Shown here: positions 23,274 through 35,998 of the stretch, in pieces
Layout: each line of letters starts with the position of its first letter
Numbering within the stretch: the first letter of the stretch is position 1
NCBI RefSeq assembly: GCF_025753795.1
Contig: NZ_JAOWPS010000002.1
Location: 1,186,501-1,250,500 of the forward strand
DNA: 64,000 nucleotides
Direction: 5' to 3'
DNA from: Mesorhizobium sp. YC-39
Lineage (GTDB): Bacteria; Pseudomonadota; Alphaproteobacteria; Rhizobiales; Rhizobiaceae
Program-made: the position numbers and the translations under genes
Notes under the pieces: model-generated
What the model saw: only the letters and a program-made list of their open reading frames with translations
What the model was told of the DNA's origin: nothing
Database searches by the model: none

Positions 23274-24554
23274 CTATTTGAAGACGCTCGGCAGCCATAG
23301 CGAGATGGCCGGAATGTAAGTGACGAGCCCCAGTACCACGAGGCCGGCCCCATAGAACGGCCAGATCGAGCGCATCGCTTCCCACACCGTGATCTTGCCG
23401 ACGGCACAGGCTACGAACTGCACCGCGCCCACGGGCGGCGTGTTCAGCCCGATGCCGAAGTTAAGGATCATGATGACGCCGAAATGCACCGGATCGACCC
23501 CGTAGGCCTGCGCCACCGGCAGGAAGATCGGCGTGCAAATGATGATCGTCGGCCCCATGTCCATGAAGGTGCCGAGGAACAGCATCAGGACGTTGAGCAG
23601 AAGAAGCACCACCAGCGGATCGTCTGAGATCGCGTTCATGGAGGCTATGAGCGCTGCCGGCACTTTCAGGAAGGCCATCAACCACGAGAACGCCGCCGCC
23701 ATGCCGATGATGAGCAGCACCATGGCCGTGGTGCGCACGGCACCATGGGTGGCATGCACGAACCCTTCCCAAGTCATCTGCCGGTAAACGAAGACGGTAA
23801 CGAGCAACGCATAGATGACGGCGATGCAGGAGCTCTCGGTAGCCGTGAAAACACCCGATCGTACGCCACCGAAGATGATCGCGATCAGCAGCAGGCCGGG
23901 CACCGCGACAGCGAACAGATGCGCGACGGCAGTGAAGCCCGGAAACGGCTCGGTCGGATAGCCGCGGGAGCGCGCCACGAGATAGGCGGTAATCATCAGT
24001 GCCAAGGCCAATAGCAGGCCCGGGATGATGCCGGCGGTGAACAGGTCGGCGATAGAGATCTTTCCGCCTGCCGAGATCGAGTAGATGATCATGTTGTGCG
24101 ACGGCGGCAGGAGCAGCGCGATCAGCGCCGCCATCGACGTGACGTTGACGGCGTAATCCGCTCCATATCCGCGCGCCTTCATTTGCGGGATCATCAAGCC
24201 GCCGACCGCCGCTGCCTCAGCCACTGCGGAGCCAGAAATGCCGCCGAACAGTGTAGCGGTCGCGATGTTGACCTGTCCGAGGCCGCCGCGCAAATGGCCG
24301 ACAAGCGAGCCGGCGAAGGCAACGATCTTGCTAGCGATGCCGCCGCGCACCATCAAGTCGCCGGCGTAGATGAAAAAGGGAATGGCCAGCAGCGAAAAGA
24401 CGCTCATGCCGGAATTCAGGCGCTGGAAAACGATGAGCGGCGGCAGGCCCATATAGAGGACGGTGGCAAGGCTTGCGACGCCGAGGCAGAAAGCGATCGG
24501 CGTGCCGATAAGCATCAGAAGGGTGAAGACGCCGAAGAGGATCCAGAGTTCCAT
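23274..24554 (-). CDS. dctM: TRAP transporter large permease (DctM type)
   Basis: A 426-residue membrane protein with about 12 hydrophobic segments. It shows the DctM landmarks: I-P-F-F-I-Y-A-G-D-L-M near residue 57, G-G-I-S-G-S-A-V-A-E-A-A-A-V-G at 103-117, and G-L-N-T-P-P-V-G near 369. It is the sodium-driven transport subunit of a tripartite ATP-independent periplasmic transporter. It is four bases past dctQ, and nine bases before the start of the GntR gene. The company of uronate genes makes a galacturonate or unsaturated-uronate substrate likely. Confidence 0.94.
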   Translation of the reverse strand: MELWILFGVFTLLMLIGTPIAFCLGVASLATVLYMGLPPLIVFQRLNSGMSVFSLLAIPFFIYAGDLMVRGGIASKIVAFAGSLVGHLRGGLGQVNIATATLFGGISGSAVAEAAAVGGLMIPQMKARGYGADYAVNVTSMAALIALLLPPSHNMIIYSISAGGKISIADLFTAGIIPGLLLALALMITAYLVARSRGYPTEPFPGFTAVAHLFAVAVPGLLLIAIIFGGVRSGVFTATESSCIAVIYALLVTVFVYRQMTWEGFVHATHGAVRTTAMVLLIIGMAAAFSWLMAFLKVPAALIASMNAISDDPLVVLLLLNVLMLFLGTFMDMGPTIIICTPIFLPVAQAYGVDPVHFGVIMILNFGIGLNTPPVGAVQFVACAVGKITVWEAMRSIWPFYGAGLVVLGLVTYIPAISLWLPSVFK

Positions 24555-24558
24555 GGCG

Positions 24559-25137
24559 TCAGACCTTCACGTTCGCTGTGTCGAGTTCGGCTGCGACTTC
24601 CGCCGGCGGCAGTTCATCGAGCACATCGTCGATCGGCGCACCAGAGAGGCGAAGCACGATGCGCTCCAGCGTGAAGAGCACGACGAGCACGCCTCCCGCG
24701 ACAAGCGGAACGTAGTCCCAGCCCCCCGATATGCCGAGCGACGGCAAGGTAGCGCCCCAGGTCAATGCGACCAGCTGGCTGCCATACCAGATCATGCCGA
24801 CGCCGAAGGCGAGCGCGACGAGGTCCGAGATCATCCTCAGCCAACGCTTGCCGCCTTTCGGCAGCACGTAGAGCAGGACGTCGAAACCGAGGTGATAGTT
24901 CTCGCGCACCCCGACGGCAGCGCCGAGGAAAATGAACCAGCTCATCAACATCACCGAGCCCTGCTCGGTCCAGCTCGGCGAGCGATTCAGGACATAGCGG
25001 CCGAACACCTGCCAGGCGACGAAGGCGGTCATCAGCACCAGCCCGATGCCGGCGATCCACAGCGCCGCCGTGCTGACGCGCGACATCACGCGCGCAACGC
25101 CGGACAGGGGCGGTCTCTGTTCTGGGCTGGAGGTCAC
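24559..25137 (-). CDS. dctQ: TRAP transporter small permease (DctQ type)
   Basis: A 192-residue protein with four membrane segments and the DctQ pattern W-Q-V-F-G-R-Y-V-L-N-R-S-P-S-W-T-E near residues 42-58, then a second helix pair. DctQ bridges the binding protein and the large permease. GTG 25137 is preferred as start because GGAGAG lies just upstream; a TTG five codons earlier has no ribosome site. Genes dctP, dctQ and dctM are in transport-complex order. Confidence 0.9.
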   Translation of the reverse strand: MTSSPEQRPPLSGVARVMSRVSTAALWIAGIGLVLMTAFVAWQVFGRYVLNRSPSWTEQGSVMLMSWFIFLGAAVGVRENYHLGFDVLLYVLPKGGKRWLRMISDLVALAFGVGMIWYGSQLVALTWGATLPSLGISGGWDYVPLVAGGVLVVLFTLERIVLRLSGAPIDDVLDELPPAEVAAELDTANVKV

Positions 25138-25188
25138 CGGTTCTCTCCGCAAGAGGATGGCGGCGCGGGATGCCCGCGCCGCCGCTGA

Positions 25189-26166
25189 TCACTGCACGGC
25201 CTTGATGGCCTCGACCATGGCCTTCAGCTTGTCGTCCTTGACGTGCTTCTCGTAGACCGGACCCATCGCGTCGATGAAGGGCTGCTTGTCCGGCGTCGTG
25301 ATCTGCGAACCGGCCGCCTCGACCTTGGCACGCGATTCCTTGACCTTGGCGGTCCACAGCTCGCGCTGCTTGGCGACGCTTTCCTTGGCGGCCGCCTTGA
25401 AGATCGCCTGATCTTCCGGCGTCAGCTTGTCCCAGCTCGACTTCGCCATGACGAAAGCTTCCGGCACCATCGTGTGCTCGTCGAGCGAATAGAACTTGGC
25501 GACTTCCGCATGCTTGGCAGTGTCGTAGCTCGGAAAATTGTTCTCCGCGCCGTCGATGACCCCGGTCTCGATCGCCGAATACACCTCACCATACGGCATC
25601 GGCGTCGCGTTGGCGCCGAGTGCCGCCACCATGTCGACGAAGATGTCGGACTGGATGACGCGGAACTTCATGCCGGCCAGATCGGCTAATGAGTTGATCG
25701 GCTTCTTCGAATTATAGAAGGAGCGCGCGCCGCCGTCATAAAAGGCGAGCAGCACCAGCCCGACCTGTTCGAACGCCGCCGCGATCTGATCGCCGACCGC
25801 TCCGTCCATTACCTTGTGCATATGGTCTTCCGAGCGGAAGATGTAGGGCAGCGAGGGCACCGTGGTTTCAGGGATGAGCCCATTAAACGGTGCCATCGAG
25901 ACGCGGTTGAGGTCGATCACGCCGGCGCGCACCTGCTCGATCGTGTCCTTTTCCTCGCCGAGTTGCGCGGAATGATAGAGTTCCACTGCATAGCGGCCAG
26001 CCGTACGCTCCTTCACCAGTTCGCCGAAATATTTGACCGCCTCGACCGTTGGATAGCCGTCCGGGTGCGTGTCGGACGAGCGCAGAACCGTCTCGGCGCT
26101 TGCCGTTCCGGCCATCAGTGCGGCGGCAAGTAGCGTAGCTCCCGCCAGTTTTGAAAAATGCAACAT
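25189..26166 (-). CDS. dctP: TRAP transporter periplasmic binding protein (DctP type)
   Basis: A 325-residue protein with a signal peptide cleaved after A-G-T-A-S-A (residue 24). The mature part begins with R-S-S-D-T-H-P-D-G-Y-P-T-V and has the DctP-family motifs L-A-D-L-A-G-M-K-F-R-V with its substrate-binding Arg (near residue 172) and Y-G-E-V-Y-S-A-I-E-T-G-V-I-D-G-A-E-N-N. The gene has a perfect GGGAGGA ribosome site and is the first transport gene, 37 bases after uxaC. The ligand is probably an acidic sugar. Confidence 0.95.
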   Translation of the reverse strand: MLHFSKLAGATLLAAALMAGTASAETVLRSSDTHPDGYPTVEAVKYFGELVKERTAGRYAVELYHSAQLGEEKDTIEQVRAGVIDLNRVSMAPFNGLIPETTVPSLPYIFRSEDHMHKVMDGAVGDQIAAAFEQVGLVLLAFYDGGARSFYNSKKPINSLADLAGMKFRVIQSDIFVDMVAALGANATPMPYGEVYSAIETGVIDGAENNFPSYDTAKHAEVAKFYSLDEHTMVPEAFVMAKSSWDKLTPEDQAIFKAAAKESVAKQRELWTAKVKESRAKVEAAGSQITTPDKQPFIDAMGPVYEKHVKDDKLKAMVEAIKAVQ

Positions 26167-26203
26167 GGTTTCCTCCCTTTTGCATTACGGGCGAGTTGCC
26201 CCT

Positions 26204-27613
26204 TCAGAGCCGATAAGCTTTTTTCGCGAGCGTGTAGGCAAGCTCCCGCGCCAGTTCATGCGCCTCGTCTTCACGCAGCCGATGCTCGGCGACGAGGCGC
26301 GCCAGATAGGCGCAGTCGACCCGGCGCGCCACGTCGTGGCGGGCGGGTATGGACGGGAAGGCGCGGGTGTCGTCGTTGAAGCCGACGGTGTTGTAGAAGC
26401 CGGCGGTTTCCGTGGTCATCTCGCGAAAGCGGCGCATGCCCTCCGGGCTGTCGTGAAACCACCAGGCCGGTCCGAGCTTCAGCGCCGGATAGACGCCGGC
26501 AAGCGGCGCCAATTCGCGGGCATAGCTGGTCTCGTCGAGCGTGAAGAGGATGACGGTGAGGTCGCGTTCCAGCCCGACGCAGTCGAGCAGCGGCTTTAGC
26601 GCCGTCACATAGTCCGTCCGGGTCGGGATATCGAAGCCCTTATCCCGGCCGAACTTCTGAAACATGGAAGGCGAATGGTTGCGCCAGGAGCCGGGATGGA
26701 TTTGCAGAACCAGCCCGTCGTCGCGGCTCATCTTGGCCATTTCGGTCAGCATCTGGGCGCGAAACAATTTGCGCTCGCGCTCGTCATCCGAACCCCGGCG
26801 GATGCGGTTGAACAGCTCTTCGGCGGCGGCAGCCGACAGATTGGCGGTCTCCGCCGTCGGATGACCATGATCGGATGAGGTCGCACCAAAGCTCTTGAAA
26901 AAGGCCCGCCGCTGGCGATGCGCATCGAGATAGCCGGCCCAGTTGCCAGTGTCGCAGCCGGTGATTTCCCCGAGCCGGTCGAGATTGGCCGAGAACCCTT
27001 CGAAGTCGGGATCGACCACCGCGTCTGGCCGATAGGCGGTGACGACGCGGCCCTCCCAACCGCTGTCGCGGATCATCTGGTGCCAACTGAGATCGTCGAG
27101 CGCGCCCTCGGTCGTCGCGATAACCTCGATGTTGAAGCGCTCGAACAGGGCGCGCGGGCGAAAATTCTCCCACTGCAGCAGCGTCGCAATCATATCGTAG
27201 TGGCGGTCGGCCGTCGCCGCGTTCAGCGGCTCTTCAATGCCGAACAGATGGGCAAGCACATGGTCAAGCCACAAACGGGTCGGCGTGCCGCGAAACAGAT
27301 AATAGTGCTCGGCAAAGCGCCGCCAGATCGCCCTGCCGTCGGTTTCCACCGGTGCGCCGTCCAGGCTCGAAATGCCGAGCTCCTCCAGGCGGACACCCTG
27401 GCTGAACAGCATGCGGAAAATGTAATGGTCCGGCACGACAAGCAACTGCGCCGGATCGGGAAACGGCTCGTTCAGCGCATACCAGCGCGGATCGGTGTGG
27501 CCGTGCGGGCTGACGATGGGCAGATCCTTGACCCCGGCATAGAGGTCGCGGGCGAGCGAAAGCGGACGCCCCTCGACCGGAAACAGCAGATCCGGATCAG
27601 TCAATCCAGTCAC
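26204..27613 (-). CDS. uxaC: Glucuronate/galacturonate isomerase
   Basis: A 469-residue UxaC: S-P-H-G-H-T-D-P-R-W near residue 34-43 gives metal or active-site His residues; later H-P-G-S-W-R-N-H-S and L-G-P-A-W-W-F-H-D-S-P-E-G-M are characteristic. UxaC turns glucuronate into fructuronate and galacturonate into tagaturonate, the first cytoplasmic step. Translation starts at GTG 27613, preceded by GGGAGGA. It is the first gene of the operon, and its promoter must lie in the 178-base gap facing uxuB. Confidence 0.96.
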   Translation of the reverse strand: MTGLTDPDLLFPVEGRPLSLARDLYAGVKDLPIVSPHGHTDPRWYALNEPFPDPAQLLVVPDHYIFRMLFSQGVRLEELGISSLDGAPVETDGRAIWRRFAEHYYLFRGTPTRLWLDHVLAHLFGIEEPLNAATADRHYDMIATLLQWENFRPRALFERFNIEVIATTEGALDDLSWHQMIRDSGWEGRVVTAYRPDAVVDPDFEGFSANLDRLGEITGCDTGNWAGYLDAHRQRRAFFKSFGATSSDHGHPTAETANLSAAAAEELFNRIRRGSDDERERKLFRAQMLTEMAKMSRDDGLVLQIHPGSWRNHSPSMFQKFGRDKGFDIPTRTDYVTALKPLLDCVGLERDLTVILFTLDETSYARELAPLAGVYPALKLGPAWWFHDSPEGMRRFREMTTETAGFYNTVGFNDDTRAFPSIPARHDVARRVDCAYLARLVAEHRLREDEAHELARELAYTLAKKAYRL

Positions 27614-27658
27614 GTTGATCCTCCCAATTCAACCATCGGTAGGACTGGAAAGAAATAA

Positions 27659-27695
27659 TGTCAACATACAAAAATTAGATTGTTGTATGATGACT
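27659..27695. promoter_or_regulatory. Inverted-repeat operator between uxaC and uxuB
   Basis: Arms TGTCAACATACAA (27659-27671) and TTGTATGATGACT (27683-27695) are inverted repeats with 11 of 13 matches around an 11-base AT-rich spacer. Each arm holds TTGTATGnTGA, near the GntR/FadR half-site style. It lies centrally between two divergent uronate genes, so it is the best candidate site for the GntR regulator encoded at 22488-23264. Confidence 0.75.
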
Positions 27696-27791
27696 TTTCG
27701 ACCCATTGTGTAGCAGGAAATCGGGTGATACGCCGCTTGCCGACCCCACCCTTGGGACGATTTCATCCCGCCGGATCGGACATGCCACGTC

Positions 27792-29306
27792 ATGACAAAA
27801 AGCCGCCTTTCCAACGCCACTGTGCAAGGCCTGCCAGCTGCCACCGCGGTCCCCTTGTATGACCGCACCGGCGTCGCGCCTGGCATCGTCCATCTCGGCA
27901 TCGGCGCCTTCCATCGCGCTCACCAGGCCGTCTATGTCGACGATTGCCTGGCGGCGGGTGAGACGGATTGGGGCATTGTCGGCGTCTCGCTGCGCAGCGC
28001 CGACACACGCGATGCGCTGGCGCCGCAGGACGGGCTCTACACGCTGGCGGTCAGGGACAGCGGCGGCGAAAGCTTGCGCGTCATAGGTTCGATCCTCTCG
28101 TTACTGGTGGCGCCGGACAATCCTGGCGCGGTGCTGGCCGCCCTGACCGATCCGCGCACCCGCATCGTCACTTTGACGATCACCGAAAAGGCCTATCTTC
28201 GGGCAGTCGGCGGCGGGCTCGACGCGGCTCATCCCGACATCGTCCACGATTTGGCGAACCCGCAAATGCCAAAGACGGCGCATGGTTTTCTCGCCGAATC
28301 GCTTGCGCGCCGCCGCGCCGCCGGCACGCCGCCCTTCACCGTGCTCTGCTGCGACAATCTGCCGGCCAATGGCGCGACGCTGCATCGGTTGCTGGTCGAG
28401 TTCGCCGCGTTGCGTGATGCCAGACTCACTAGTGATGCCCGGTTCGCCCGCGAGCGCGATGCCTCGCTCGCCCAACATATCGCCGACGAGGTTGCGTTTC
28501 CGTCGAGCATGGTCGATCGCATCGTGCCGGCAACCACCGATACCGACCGGACGCGGATATCTGGCCTGCTCGGCGTCGACGACGCCTGGCCTGTCATGAC
28601 CGAGCCGTTCTGCCAGTGGGTGATCGAGGACGATTTCCCGGCCGGCAGGCCTTCCTGGGAGAGGTTTGGCGTCACCATGGTCGGCGATGTCGGACCCTTC
28701 GAGGACATGAAGCTAAGGCTGCTCAATGGCGCGCATTCGGCCATCGCCTATCTCGGCCTGCTCAGCGGCCACGCGACCGTCGACCGCGCCTTTGCCGATC
28801 CGGCGATCCGGCAATTCGTCGATCGATTGTGGGCCGAGGCCATCCCGACGCTGCCGCAGGATGCCGGGCTCGACACGACAGACTACACCGCCCAGCTCGC
28901 TCAGCGTTTTTCGAACACCGCCCTCGCTCACCGCACGGCGCAAATCGCCAATGATGGCAGCCAGAAACTGCCGCAGCGTATTGTCGCTTCCGCGATCGAG
29001 CGAGCCGAAGCCGGCTTGCTGCCCGAGCATCTGACGCTGGTGATCGCCGCCTGGATCGCGGCGTGCGAGGCGCGCGGCAAGACCTTGCCGGAAAATCATT
29101 TCACCGATCCGTTGGATGCGGCACTGGCGGCGCTCGACAGTCGGCATCTGTCGGCCGAGGAGACCGCGACAGCAGTGTTCGATCTGGCTGGTTTCGCCAG
29201 GGACTTTGCCGAGCGACAGACACTGATCGAGGCCGTGGCCGCCCATCTCGAACGTCTGCGGCAAGGCGGGCCGGCAGGCGCCTTCGCCGCCCTTGGTATC
29301 CAGTAA
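27792..29306 (+). CDS. uxuB: Mannitol dehydrogenase-family fructuronate reductase
   Basis: A 504-residue long-chain polyol dehydrogenase. The N-terminal Rossmann part has H-L-G-I-G-A-F-H-R-A-H-Q near residues 34-45; the family signature around the catalytic Lys is K-L-R-L-L-N-G-A-H-S near 302-311. Such enzymes reduce fructuronate to mannonate or oxidise mannitol; facing uxaC across a shared operator favours fructuronate reductase. Mannitol 2-dehydrogenase is the alternative. UxuA, KdgK and Eda, needed to finish the path, are not in the window. Confidence 0.85.
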   Translation: MTKSRLSNATVQGLPAATAVPLYDRTGVAPGIVHLGIGAFHRAHQAVYVDDCLAAGETDWGIVGVSLRSADTRDALAPQDGLYTLAVRDSGGESLRVIGSILSLLVAPDNPGAVLAALTDPRTRIVTLTITEKAYLRAVGGGLDAAHPDIVHDLANPQMPKTAHGFLAESLARRRAAGTPPFTVLCCDNLPANGATLHRLLVEFAALRDARLTSDARFARERDASLAQHIADEVAFPSSMVDRIVPATTDTDRTRISGLLGVDDAWPVMTEPFCQWVIEDDFPAGRPSWERFGVTMVGDVGPFEDMKLRLLNGAHSAIAYLGLLSGHATVDRAFADPAIRQFVDRLWAEAIPTLPQDAGLDTTDYTAQLAQRFSNTALAHRTAQIANDGSQKLPQRIVASAIERAEAGLLPEHLTLVIAAWIAACEARGKTLPENHFTDPLDAALAALDSRHLSAEETATAVFDLAGFARDFAERQTLIEAVAAHLERLRQGGPAGAFAALGIQ

Positions 29307-29307
29307 A

Positions 29308-29330
29308 AAAGCGGGGCAAGCCCCGCTTTC
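29308..29330. terminator. Bidirectional terminator between uxuB and atpC
   Basis: AAAGCGGGG (29308-29316) pairs with CCCCGCTTT (29321-29329) around a CAAG loop, flanked by A-runs on one side and T on the other. It starts just past the uxuB stop and serves the convergent uxuB and atpC. Confidence 0.85.
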
Positions 29331-29355
29331 TCAATCGCTAAATGACAGCGAAACC

Positions 29356-29763
29356 CTACGCCGGCAGAATAGCGCCTTCGAGCGTGGTGAGCTGGCTAAG
29401 GAACTGTTCGGCCTTGCTGCGGGTCTGGTCGTCCTTGGCGTCGGCTGCGTCTTCCTTGGCTTCCTGGATGCGGCGGGCAAGGTCGGCGCGGTCGATGTCG
29501 CCGACGGCGACCGCCGATTCGGCGAGCAGCGTGCAGCCTGAAGGAACGATGTCGGCAAAGCCGCCGAACACCACATAGCGTTCTTCCTTGCCGGTAGCGG
29601 TCTTCACCGTGACGACGCCCGGCTTGATCGTGGTCATGACCGGCGCGTGATGCGCCATCACGGTCATCTCACCTTCCGCGCCCGGAATGACGACGGATTC
29701 GACCTGCTCGGAAACCAGCAGACGCTCCGGCGAGACCAGTTCGAATTGGAAAGCTTCAGCCAT
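29356..29763 (-). CDS. atpC: ATP synthase F1 epsilon subunit
   Basis: A 135-residue epsilon subunit: F-Q-F-E-L-V-S-P-E-R-L-L at the start, G-A-E-G-E-M-T-V-M-A-H-H-A-P-V near residues 29-43, then a C-terminal helical part with D-R-A-D-L-A-R-R-I. Epsilon links the rotor to F1 and can inhibit ATP hydrolysis. It is the last gene of atpHAGDC. The gap of 110 bases to atpD holds a repeat structure and no clear Shine-Dalgarno, unlike the rest of the operon. Confidence 0.95.
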   Translation of the reverse strand: MAEAFQFELVSPERLLVSEQVESVVIPGAEGEMTVMAHHAPVMTTIKPGVVTVKTATGKEERYVVFGGFADIVPSGCTLLAESAVAVGDIDRADLARRIQEAKEDAADAKDDQTRSKAEQFLSQLTTLEGAILPA

Positions 29764-29772
29764 GTCAATTTA

Positions 29773-29868
29773 GTGAGTAGGGAATAGGAATTGGGCAGTA
29801 GCAAGTGGCCCTAATCGGCCCATCACGCAGCTGCTATTCCCTACCCACTACTGACTACTCCCTATTCT
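29773..29868. repeat. Inverted/direct repeat structure between atpD and atpC
   Basis: GTGAGTAGGGAATAG at 29773-29787 pairs, one mismatch, with CTATTCCCTACCCAC at 29834-29848. A third related word (CTACTCCCTATTCTCT, 29853-29868) follows. Stem-loop formation in the mRNA is likely. It resembles short dispersed intergenic repeats of rhizobia. Confidence 0.75.
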
Positions 29869-29873
29869 CTAAA

Positions 29874-32410
<2,537 letters not shown>

Positions 32411-32443
32411 GCTTCAAACCTGATCCCGTGCGTTCGGCTTGTC

Positions 32444-33972
<1,529 letters not shown>

Positions 33973-33973
<1 letters not shown>

Positions 33974-34533
33974 CAGCCGACCTCTTTCAGTGCAAGCTTG
34001 AGCGAATTGAGTTTGGTTTTGAGCGACGTATCGATCTGGCGCGAGCCCATCTTGACCACCAGCCCGCCGAGCAGCGACGGATCGACGGTGACGGTGATCG
34101 CCACATCCTTGCCGGCAACGCTTTTCAGCGCGGCCTTGAGTTCAGTCTGCTGGGCCGCCGTCAGCGCATGCGCGGAGGTGACCTCTGCAGCGGCCTCGCC
34201 ACGATGCTCGGCGGCAATCTGGCGGAACGCCTTGATCATGCCCGGCACCGCGAACAGCCGGCGATTGCCAGCCACGACGCGCAGGAAATTGCCGGTCAGG
34301 CCAGTGATCCCGGCCTTGTCGGCGATTGCCGCGATGGCCTTGGCCTGGTCCTCGCTGGAAAACACCGGGCTCTTGATCAGCCGGGCAAGGTCTGCGCTGC
34401 CGTCGAGCATAGCTTCGAAGCTATTGAGGTCGGCCTCGACCTTGGCGACCGAATTTGCCTGCTGGGCGAGTTCGAACAGCGAACCCGCATAGCGTTCTGC
34501 GACACCTGAGATTGGCGATGACGATTGGGCCAC
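33973..34533 (-). CDS. atpH: ATP synthase F1 delta subunit
   Basis: A 186-residue delta subunit: [13 protein letters not shown] near residues 10-22 and the C-terminal signature [20 protein letters not shown] near 150-168. It anchors the peripheral stalk to F1. It opens the operon with a GTG start at 34533. The operon promoter should lie in the 250 bases up to the next gene at 34782, an AT-richer stretch where I see no sure -10/-35 pair. F0 genes are elsewhere, as is common in rhizobia. Confidence 0.96.
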
Positions 34534-34781
34534 GGACCGTCTTTTCTCTTGTCTGACAGGCCGCAGATTGTTGGCGCGAGCAATAAACTCTGGCTAAATC
34601 TTTGACCTTACTGCATTTTTCTAAGCACGGAGGCGCGGCTTCCGCTATCCCCGGCCGAAAGTCGATTGCCGTCTAGCACAGGCATTTTAAGACCGCAATG
34701 CGTCGTTCCGCATGGTTTTCAGGCACTATTGTCGCATCGGGCCGCTGAGTTTGACCGAAGCCCTTGGATTAGCCTTTGGAT

Positions 34782-35177
34782 TCAGGGCAAAAAGCCGAAG
34801 GCGAAGGCAAGCGGCAGCGCCGCCAGCACCAGTTCCACCACGATCGAAACCCAGTTGAAAGGCGTGTTGGCGCCGTCCGACATCATCGACAGCAACCGGC
34901 CGAAAGCGGTGAACAGCCAGGAGAAGCCGAGCGCCATGTAGAGTAGCGGCTGCGCCAACAGGATGCAGCACAGGCTGACGCCGAGATAAAAGCCGGACAT
35001 CCTGCCGCGCCCTTCCGCGATTGCCGCCGCCTTTTCGGGCTTGACCTGCAGCCTGAGAATCCGGAAGGCCAGCCCCGGCGCCAGGAACAGCAGCAAGCCG
35101 AGCAGCAAGGTCACGACGGCGCTCGCCCACGCCAGCCACTCGCCCTGGCTCATCGGCCATGGAAACGCAAATTCCAT
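34782..35177 (-). CDS. Small four-helix membrane protein (DUF4345-like)
   Basis: A 131-residue protein with four hydrophobic segments, near residues 14-40, 60-82, 82-96 and 106-130. The middle carries Y-L-G-V-S-L-C-C-I-L-L-A-Q-P-L-L-Y-M-A-L-G-type sequence, broken by F-G-R-L-L-S-M-M-S-D-G, which reminds me of DUF4345 membrane proteins; their function is unknown. The ribosome site GAGGGG is strong. It lies upstream of atpH on the same strand but with a 250-base gap, so it is probably a separate unit. Confidence 0.75.
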   Translation of the reverse strand: MEFAFPWPMSQGEWLAWASAVVTLLLGLLLFLAPGLAFRILRLQVKPEKAAAIAEGRGRMSGFYLGVSLCCILLAQPLLYMALGFSWLFTAFGRLLSMMSDGANTPFNWVSIVVELVLAALPLAFAFGFLP

Positions 35178-35274
35178 CCTTGTCCCCTCGTAAATCGCTG
35201 TCTCGAAATTTCGGGCATTCTAGCGGAGGAAAGGCCACGCGCCAGATGGCGGCCGGCACTTTAGCAAGAACGCA

Positions 35275-35970
35275 TCAACCCAGCGCGAACCCGACCGCGG
35301 CCTCGGCATGGATGCGCGTCGTGTCGAACACCGGAATGTCGAAATCCTGCTGGCCTATGAGCATGGTGATCTCGGTGCAGCCCATGATGACGCCGTCGAT
35401 CTTTTCGTCACGCCGCATGCGGGCGATTTCATCGATATAGGCCGCCTTCGATTCCCCGGTGACGACACCCTGACAGAGTTCCTCGTAGATGACGCGATGA
35501 ACCATGTCTCGTCCGGCTTGATCTGGCACCACCGGTTGAAGTCCGTATGTGTCGGTGAGCCGACCCTTGTAGAATTCCTGCTCCATGGTGAAGCGCGTCG
35601 CCAGCAGCGCCGGGCGGTTGACGCCGGCGCCCCTGACCGCGACGGCGGTGGCGTCGGCGATATGGATGAGCGGTATCGACACAGCTGCCTGCACGGCGTC
35701 GGCCAGTTTGTGCATGGTGTTGGTGCAGATCAGGAGGCCTTCCGCGCCAGCAGACTCCAGCTTGCGCGCCACATCGATCAACAGAACGCCGGCACCCTGC
35801 CAGTCACCGGCGTGCTGCCGTTCGGCGATCTCGGCGAAGTCGAACGACCACAAAAGCAATCTTGCCGAATGCAGCCCACCCAGACGCTCGCGCACGATCT
35901 CGTTGAGCAGACGATAGTAGATCGCTGTCGATTCCCAGCTCATGCCGCCGATCAGGCCAAGGGTTTTCAT
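35275..35970 (-). CDS. Aspartate/glutamate racemase-family protein
   Basis: A 231-residue protein opening G-L-I-G-G-M-S-W-E-S-T-A-I-Y-Y-R. The two catalytic Cys of the cofactor-independent racemase family are present: one in I-C-T-N-T-M-H-K near residue 82 and one in M-G-C-T-E-I-T-M near 197. It probably interconverts L- and D-aspartate or a related amino acid. An alternative is an amino-acid racemase of broader range. It is 28 bases upstream of the priA stop side, on the same strand as priA and following it. Confidence 0.88.
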   Translation of the reverse strand: MKTLGLIGGMSWESTAIYYRLLNEIVRERLGGLHSARLLLWSFDFAEIAERQHAGDWQGAGVLLIDVARKLESAGAEGLLICTNTMHKLADAVQAAVSIPLIHIADATAVAVRGAGVNRPALLATRFTMEQEFYKGRLTDTYGLQPVVPDQAGRDMVHRVIYEELCQGVVTGESKAAYIDEIARMRRDEKIDGVIMGCTEITMLIGQQDFDIPVFDTTRIHAEAAVGFALG

Positions 35971-35998
35971 ACGTTCACCGCTCCAATCATGGTCGGTC

